Shown: piece by piece, positions 42,835 to 47,424 of the stretch
Layout: each line of letters begins with the position of its first letter
Numbering within the stretch: position 1 is the stretch's first letter
NCBI RefSeq assembly: GCF_001427665.1
Contig: NZ_LMHC01000009.1
Location: 1 to 47,424, forward strand
DNA: 47,424 nucleotides
Direction: 5' to 3'
Source of the DNA: Caulobacter sp. Root655
Lineage (GTDB): Bacteria; Pseudomonadota; Alphaproteobacteria; Caulobacterales; Caulobacteraceae
Notes under the pieces: generated by a model
What the model saw: the letters and a program-made list of their open reading frames with translations, nothing else
Told to the model about the DNA's origin: nothing
Database searches by the model: none
Program-made: the position numbers and the translations under genes

Positions 42835-43410
42835 ATGACGGTACGTTTGGCGTCCTGGTTTTCTGTCCTGGCCGCCCCTTTGGCCATCGCGGGCGCGGCC
42901 TTGACGGTCGCGGCCTGCGACGGCGGCGCCTCGGCGGTGAAGGCGCCCAAGGCGGGTGACGTGGCTTCGGTCGAGGCGGCGTCCGACCGGGACGCGCCGG
43001 CCTTCGAGAGTCGGACGACGCGGAGCGATCCGCGCGACGCGCCCGTGCCCAAGGTCGCGGGCAAGCCGATGTGGGCGGCCAACCGCACCCGCACCGCCGA
43101 GGAGAACGCCCAGCGCGGTTTCGAGCGCTACGGGTCCGAGTTCGCCGCCGCCGATGTCGACGACTATGTGCGCAAGGCACACGCCTTCGTCGCCCACCCG
43201 CCGTCCGAGGCCGAGACGCTGACCCGGCCCAACGGCGACACCCTGATCTACGACCCCAAGGGCAATGTCTTCGCGGTGGTCACCAAGGCCGGGGCCCCAC
43301 GCACCATGTTCAAGCCTGACGACGGCGCGACCTACTGGTCGCAGCAGAAGACCCGCGAGACCCGGCGGACGACAGCCTCGCGCGACCGCGGCGCGAACGA
43401 CAACGGTTAG
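42835..43410 (+). CDS. Lipoprotein with a polymorphic-toxin-like C-terminal domain
   Basis: A 191-residue exported protein I cannot assign to a named family. A signal peptide with lipobox VAAC (Cys28) is followed by an acidic linker. Residues about 91-172 (NAQRGFERYGSEF..., KAHAFVAHPP, GDTLIYDPKGNVFAVV, APRTMFKPDDGATYW) strongly recall short RNase-like domains found at the C-termini of polymorphic and contact-dependent toxins. Candidate functional residues are His117, Arg156 and Thr157. The tail is basic. No immunity gene is adjacent. The resemblance is from memory; a structural envelope role remains possible. Confidence 0.7.
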   Translation: MTVRLASWFSVLAAPLAIAGAALTVAACDGGASAVKAPKAGDVASVEAASDRDAPAFESRTTRSDPRDAPVPKVAGKPMWAANRTRTAEENAQRGFERYGSEFAAADVDDYVRKAHAFVAHPPSEAETLTRPNGDTLIYDPKGNVFAVVTKAGAPRTMFKPDDGATYWSQQKTRETRRTTASRDRGANDNG

Positions 43411-43521
43411 AACAACGGCTCGCGGCAGGGCAGGGGGGCCTGCCATCCCGGACGACGCCGAGCGTCGGGCCCGGGACCCAGGGGCGGTGCGCAACGCCCC
43501 TGGGGCGCAAGCTTTCAGAAA

Positions 43522-43577
43522 ACCCTCTCCCAGCGGGAGAGGGAGGGGCCCGACGCGAAGCGTTGGGAGGGTGAGGG
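43522..43577. repeat. REP-like repeat copy
   Basis: CCCTCTCCC-AGC-GGGAGAGGG hairpin followed by GGGGCCCGACGCGAAGCG and GGGAGGGTGAGGG. It matches the units at 27866-28020. The whole 336-base stretch 43411-43746 holds this copy and the next repeat, with no gene I can support. Confidence 0.8.
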
Positions 43578-43624
43578 ATCACGCCGTTCGCGGTCCCATC
43601 CCCCTTCGACATCGCCCTCGGGGG

Positions 43625-43698
43625 ACCCAAGCGGAATCCGACGCCATGTCCAGCGCCGCTTGGGTCACCCGCACAAAGCGGGTGATGACGGAATTTTT
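43625..43698 (+). terminator. Nested repeat and terminator after the toxin-like gene
   Basis: Outer arms ACCCAAGCGG (43625-43634) and CCGCTTGGGT (43656-43665) overlap an inner hairpin TCACCCGC (43665-43672)/GCGGGTGA (43678-43685), followed eight bases later by TTTTT (43694-43698). The inner stem with T-run is terminator-like on the plus strand, as needed after the gene at 42835-43410. The TGATGACGG end recalls the repeats at 37220 and 45291. Confidence 0.55.
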
Positions 43699-43746
43699 GA
43701 GCTGAAGATGCGCTCTCAGGCCTGGGTCAGCGAACTGTCCGCGCCC

Positions 43747-45249
43747 CTAGACCAGCCAGGCGCCCGCCGCGAACGCCAGGCCGGCCACCGCCGCGCCGGC
43801 CAGGAACCACAGCAGCGGTCGGCCTGGCCGGGTCTCGACCACGACCGCCGCCGGGGCAGGGGGAGCCTCGGCCAGGCGCGCCAGGGCGCGGATGGCGCGG
43901 AGGGCCTCGTCGGCGAAGTCCTTGACCTTGGCGGCGGGAGAAAGCTCGCGGGCGATCCAGCGGCGCACCACCGGGTCGGCGGCGGCCCACAGGTCGTGGG
44001 TCGGGTCGATGCGGCGGGCCACGCCCTCGACGGTGACCATGGTCTTCTGCAGCAGGACCAGTTCCGGCCGCAGAGCCATGTCGAACAGCGCGGTGATCTC
44101 GAACAGCTGGGCCAGCAGCTTGCCCATCGAGACGTCGCGGGCGTCGCGGCCGAACACCGGCTCGCCCACCGCCCGCAGGGCCTGGGCGAAGGCGTCGCGG
44201 TCCTGGTGGGCCGGCACGTAGCCGGCGTCGAAGTGGATGGCGGCGACGCGCGGATAGTCGCGATTGAGGAAGCCGTAGAGGATCTCGGCCAGGTACTTGC
44301 GTTCGGCCGGGCCCAGGCGGCCCAGGATGCCGAAGTCCACCGCCGTGATCGAGGCCGGCGCGGCGATGAACAGGTTGCCCTCGTGCAGGTCGGCGTGGAA
44401 CAGCCCGTGGTCGAGGGCCTGGGCCAGGAAGCCGCGGGTCAGGCCTTCCGCCAAGGCCTTGCGGTCCAGGCCGTCCTGTTCCAGCGCCGCGTCCTCCGAC
44501 AGCGCCATGCCGGGCGCCCAGCTCAGGGTCAGGAAGCGCTTGCCGACCCCGTCCCAGACCACGTCGGGGGCGCGCATGTGGGGATCGACCTTCATGGCCT
44601 CGCCCAGCTCGGCGCAGCCGGCGGCCTCGAAGCGCAGGTCCAGTTCCAGGTCCAGGGCCCGGATCACCACCTCGACGAACTCGCGGGGCCGCAGGCGGCG
44701 GGCGGCCGGGACCAGGCGGTCGGCCAGGCCCGCGGCCAGGCGCAGGGCGGCGCTGTCCTGGGCGACCCGCTGCTCGATCCCGGGGCGCAGCACCTTCACG
44801 GCCACCTTCGTGCCGTCCACCAGGGTGGCGGGGTGGGCCTGGGCCAGGGAGGCGGCGGCGATCGAGCCTTCGAAACTGGCGTACAGCGTCTCGAGCGGCC
44901 GGCCCAGGCCGCGCTCGATCTCGGCGCGGGCCACGTCCAGCGGGAACGGCGCCAGGCGGTCCTTGAGGTGCGACAGGTCGTCGGCGAACTGGGCGCCGAA
45001 CATGTCGGCCCGGGTCGACAGGAACTGGCCCATCTTGATAGCCGCCGGGCCCTCGCGCTCCAGCACCCGCGCCAGGCGCTCGCCCGGCCGGCCCTGACGG
45101 GCCTTGCCGCCGGCGAACAGGCGCAAGGCGCGACCCGCCCAAAGCGCCGAGGGCGGAAGAACCGGCTCCAGCTCGCGCGGGATCAGCGCGTCGGCCCGGA
45201 CCAGGGCCCAGCTGGCGGCGATCAGGCGCAGGAAAGCGGAGAGGCTCAT
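43747..45249 (-). CDS. ubiB: Ubiquinone biosynthesis regulatory protein kinase-like UbiB
   Basis: UbiB (500 aa) is an atypical ABC1/ADCK-family ATPase needed for ubiquinone synthesis at the membrane. The hallmark KxGQ motif appears in GPAAIKMGQFLSTRADMF, with TKVAVKVLRPGI (ATP-site Lys), FHADLHEGNLFI and AVDFG. Two C-terminal hydrophobic stretches (LLWFLAGAAVAGLAFAAGAWL) anchor it. ATG at 45249. It follows ubiE in the same direction, separated by a 168-base repeat-bearing spacer; ubiJ, often between them in gammaproteobacteria, is absent. Confidence 0.95.
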   Translation of the reverse strand: MSLSAFLRLIAASWALVRADALIPRELEPVLPPSALWAGRALRLFAGGKARQGRPGERLARVLEREGPAAIKMGQFLSTRADMFGAQFADDLSHLKDRLAPFPLDVARAEIERGLGRPLETLYASFEGSIAAASLAQAHPATLVDGTKVAVKVLRPGIEQRVAQDSAALRLAAGLADRLVPAARRLRPREFVEVVIRALDLELDLRFEAAGCAELGEAMKVDPHMRAPDVVWDGVGKRFLTLSWAPGMALSEDAALEQDGLDRKALAEGLTRGFLAQALDHGLFHADLHEGNLFIAAPASITAVDFGILGRLGPAERKYLAEILYGFLNRDYPRVAAIHFDAGYVPAHQDRDAFAQALRAVGEPVFGRDARDVSMGKLLAQLFEITALFDMALRPELVLLQKTMVTVEGVARRIDPTHDLWAAADPVVRRWIARELSPAAKVKDFADEALRAIRALARLAEAPPAPAAVVVETRPGRPLLWFLAGAAVAGLAFAAGAWLV

Positions 45250-45290
45250 GCGGCGGTCCGGTCGCGATGGAGATAGGTCAACCCAAACGC

Positions 45291-45384
45291 CGTCATCCTC
45301 CGCTTCATGCGGGGGACCCAAACGGCGTCAGAAGGCGCCCGAGCCGTCTCGGCTTGGGTCCCCCGAACAAGTCGGGGGATGACG
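45291..45384. repeat. Nested inverted repeat between ubiE and ubiB
   Basis: Outer arms CGTCATCC (45291-45298) and GGATGACG (45377-45384) and inner arms GGGGGACCCAA (45311-45321) and TTGGGTCCCCC (45354-45364) form a long nested hairpin. The arms recall those at 37220-37250 and 43625-43698. It occupies most of the ubiE-ubiB spacer and may reduce readthrough from ubiE into ubiB. Confidence 0.75.
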
Positions 45385-45417
45385 GCGATGAGGAGGTCAG
45401 TTTGGATGATCGACGTC

Positions 45418-46176
45418 CTACAGCGCCCAGCCCTGGTGCATCGCCGCCACGCCGCCGGTGAAGTTGGTGATCGTCACCCGCTTGAAGCCGGCGTTCTCCA
45501 TCATCCCAGCGAAGGTCCGCTGGTCGGGGAAGCGGCGGATGCTCTCGACCAGGTACTGGTAGGCGTCGCGATCCTTGGCCAGCCATTCGCCGAACTGGGG
45601 GATCAGCTTGAAGCTATAGGCGTCATAGGCTTTCGCCAGCGCCTCGGTCACCGGCTTGGAGAACTCCAGGCACAGGAACCGGCCGCCGGGCTTCAGCACC
45701 CGCCGGGCCTCGCGCAGGGCTGCGTCGATGTCGGTGACGTTGCGGATGCCGAACGAGATCACATAGGCGTCGGCATAGGCGTCGGGCAGCGGCAGGGCTT
45801 GGGCGTCGCCGACCGTCCAGGTGATCTCGGGCGCGCCGCCCTTCTCGATCCCGGCGCCGATCATCTCGGCGTTGTAGTCGATGATGTTGATCAGGGCGTC
45901 GGGACCGCCACGCCGCGCCTGGGCCGCGCGCGTCATCCTGGCGAAGCGGCGGGCCATGTCGCCGGTGCCGCCGGCGCAGTCGATGATGATCTCGCCCGGC
46001 TGCGGGTTGAGGCGCGCGGCGACCGCGTCCTTCCACAGTCGGTGGACGCCGCCGCTCATCACGTCGTTCATCAGGTCGTAGTTCTTGGCGACCCGGTCGA
46101 ACACCCCGCGCACGAGGCCGGCCTTGGCCGAGGGATCGACGTCCTGGAATCCGAAGGTGGCGGCGGGCTTGGTCAT
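45418..46176 (-). CDS. ubiE: Demethylmenaquinone/2-polyprenyl-benzoquinol C-methyltransferase
   Basis: UbiE (252 aa) is the SAM-dependent C-methyltransferase of ubiquinone (and menaquinone) synthesis. It contains [25 protein letters not shown], the SAM motif [15 protein letters not shown], the [24 protein letters not shown] segment and EFSKPV. ATG at 46176 is the natural start; the longer frame upstream runs antisense to mutM. It reads divergently from mutM across 178 bases. Confidence 0.96.
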   Translation of the reverse strand: MTKPAATFGFQDVDPSAKAGLVRGVFDRVAKNYDLMNDVMSGGVHRLWKDAVAARLNPQPGEIIIDCAGGTGDMARRFARMTRAAQARRGGPDALINIIDYNAEMIGAGIEKGGAPEITWTVGDAQALPLPDAYADAYVISFGIRNVTDIDAALREARRVLKPGGRFLCLEFSKPVTEALAKAYDAYSFKLIPQFGEWLAKDRDAYQYLVESIRRFPDQRTFAGMMENAGFKRVTITNFTGGVAAMHQGWAL

Positions 46177-46354
46177 GCGGTCGCTCGAAATCGCTTTAGG
46201 TCCCTTGGGCGCGGGGCCCTCAGGCTCTGGCTTGTATCGTCCGGCTCTTATAGCCGCCAGCGCTTCGCCGTCACCGGTTTTGCGTGTCGGCACCCTAGGA
46301 ACCGCGCGCGGGATGGCCGATATCTGACGCCCAACGCCTGATCCGAGGTTCTCC

Positions 46355-47218
46355 TTGCCCGAACTGCCTGAAGTCGAGACCGTGCGGCGCGGCCTGGAGC
46401 CGGTGCTGAGCGGGGCCCGCCTGAGCCGCGTGCGCGCCAACCGGCCCGACCTGCGCTTCCCCCTGCCCGACGGCTTCGTCCAGCGCTTGATGGGCGCGAA
46501 GATCCTGCGGCTGGACCGCCGCGCCAAGTACCTGCTGGCCCCGCTGGATCGCGGCGACACCCTGGTGATGCATCTGGGGATGACCGGCCGCTTCGAGATC
46601 GCCGCGCCGGCCGGCGCGATCCGTCCCGGCGACTTCGCCCGGGAGATCACGCCCGACGACAAGCACGCCCACGTGGTCTTCGAGACCGAGGCCGGCGCGG
46701 TGGTCACCTATCACGACCCCCGGCGCTTCGGCTTCATGGACCTGATCGCCACCGACCGGCTCGACCGCCACCCCTGGTTCGCCACCATGGGTCCCGAGCC
46801 GCTGGGCGAGGGTTTCGACGCCAGGACCCTGGTCAAGGCCTTCAGCGGTCGCAAGCAGGGCCCCAAGACCCTGCTGCTCGATCAGAAGACCGTCGCCGGC
46901 CTGGGCAATATCTATGTCTGCGAGGCCCTGCACCGGGCCGGCATCTCGCCGTTCAAGCCGGCCGGCCTGGTCGCCGGCAAGCGGCTGGGGCCGCTGACCC
47001 AGGCGATCAAGGACGTGCTGGCCGAGGCGGTCGAGGTCGGCGGCTCGTCGCTGAAGGACTTCGCGGCGGCCGACGGGGCGTTGGGCTATTTCCAGCACCG
47101 TTTCCGGGTCTATGACCGCGAGGGCCAGCCCTGCCCCACGCCCGGCTGCAAGGGCGTGGTCGCCCGCGAGGTCCAGGCCGGCCGCTCGACCTTCTTCTGC
47201 CCAGTGTGCCAGGTGTGA
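46355..47218 (+). CDS. mutM: Formamidopyrimidine-DNA glycosylase
   Basis: MutM (Fpg, 287 aa) excises 8-oxoguanine and other oxidised purines. Translation starts at TTG, giving [13 protein letters not shown], whose N-terminal Pro is the catalytic residue. KYLLAPL holds the conserved Lys, [18 protein letters not shown] follows, and the C-terminal zinc finger runs [15 protein letters not shown]...STFFCPVCQ with a Cys-X4-Cys-X16-Cys-X2-Cys spacing. It opens divergently from ubiE. What lies after 47218 is an intergenic region to the window end with one palindrome and no gene I can support. Confidence 0.96.
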   Translation: MPELPEVETVRRGLEPVLSGARLSRVRANRPDLRFPLPDGFVQRLMGAKILRLDRRAKYLLAPLDRGDTLVMHLGMTGRFEIAAPAGAIRPGDFAREITPDDKHAHVVFETEAGAVVTYHDPRRFGFMDLIATDRLDRHPWFATMGPEPLGEGFDARTLVKAFSGRKQGPKTLLLDQKTVAGLGNIYVCEALHRAGISPFKPAGLVAGKRLGPLTQAIKDVLAEAVEVGGSSLKDFAAADGALGYFQHRFRVYDREGQPCPTPGCKGVVAREVQAGRSTFFCPVCQV

Positions 47219-47247
47219 CGGCATGGTGGGGTCCTTTCTTCTATGTC

Positions 47248-47273
47248 GGGGACAGGCGCATGCGCCTGTCCCC
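47248..47273. repeat. Dispersed palindrome, copy 2 (perfect)
   Basis: A perfect 26-base palindrome, core ACAGGCGCATGCGCCTGT with GGGG/CCCC ends, 30 bases after mutM. It is the intact version of the copy at 20480-20505. Confidence 0.85.
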
Positions 47274-47424
47274 GGCCCATGGCGCTTCGACCTCGGGCTT
47301 TCGCGACGAGTTGGGTGAGGAGGCGCGGAGCGGCCGGGCCAAGCCCGGAGACCGTGAGTGTTGTGTTTGCGTTTCGGCGTGGACCGACCGCTCCGCGAAA
47401 CCGTTGTTCTCGAGGGACGGCGAC

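Noticed and set aside
1..47424. CRISPR array, prophage or rRNA/tRNA genes
   Set aside because: No regularly spaced repeats, phage structural genes or tRNA-like folds were noticed; the genes are housekeeping types throughout. A tRNA scan could overturn this.

Overview
The window is a GC-rich stretch of an alphaproteobacterial chromosome, almost certainly Caulobacter or a very close relative, from the origin-proximal half. The evidence is the block mnmE - parS cluster - mnmG - rsmG - parA - parB followed by holA - lptE - leuS - DUF3576 lipoprotein - ntrZ - TenI/ThiE-like - YggS - L,D-transpeptidase - cenR - secB - timA - mltA. Gene content, order and protein sequences match what I remember of the Caulobacter crescentus origin region. 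No lineage call was verified by a search. The genes are housekeeping and densely packed; I see no prophage, CRISPR array, rRNA or tRNA gene.

Layout. 1-168 holds short repeats, possibly a relic insertion-sequence end. 169-1833: quinone oxidoreductase and dienelactone hydrolase (minus). 1949-8008: DUF6489, mnmE, three perfect parS palindromes (one inside the mnmE coding sequence), mnmG, rsmG, parA and parB, the chromosome segregation locus. 8009-8313: a structured 305-base spacer. 8314-13210: holA, lptE, leuS and a DUF3576 lipoprotein (minus). 13485-16784: ntrZ, a TenI/ThiE-like gene, yggS, an L,D-transpeptidase, cenR (envelope regulator) and an atypical low-GC orphan. 16872-20468: secB, timA, mltA, an Smr protein and DUF4337. 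20509-24577: hisE-F-A-H-B headed by an adenosine-kinase-like gene (minus). 24682-27855: an ATP-grasp orphan, nth, DUF2244 and an AraC-MGMT fusion. 28027-30029: hslU and hslV. 30071-32426: a MoeB-like protein, a 2-hydroxyacid dehydrogenase and an SH3 protein. 32521-37206: fabA, fabB, an SGNH-fold orphan, a PhyH-family dioxygenase and fabI. 37259-40595: a tetR-emrB-emrA efflux operon with a probable operator. 40856-40972: an unlisted 38-residue membrane peptide gene with its own regulatory region. 41001-42679: dut and coaBC. 42835-43410: a lipoprotein with a toxin-like domain. 43747-46176: ubiB and ubiE. 46355-47218: mutM.

Functional themes are chromosome partitioning, envelope biogenesis (lptE, cenR, ldt, mltA, secB, fabA/B/I), tRNA wobble modification (mnmE, mnmG), histidine synthesis, DNA repair and nucleotide hygiene (nth, Ada-like, dut, mutM) and ubiquinone synthesis. 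Many spacers carry dispersed palindromic repeats of at least five families, mostly between convergent genes but also inside the hslV-hslU and ubiE-ubiB pairs.

The least explained items are the SGNH-PhyH pair embedded in the fatty-acid synthesis cluster, the lipoprotein with a polymorphic-toxin-like domain (42835-43410), the 38-residue membrane peptide behind an operator-like promoter (40727-40972), the low-GC gene that is tail-to-tail with cenR, and the structured parB-holA spacer.
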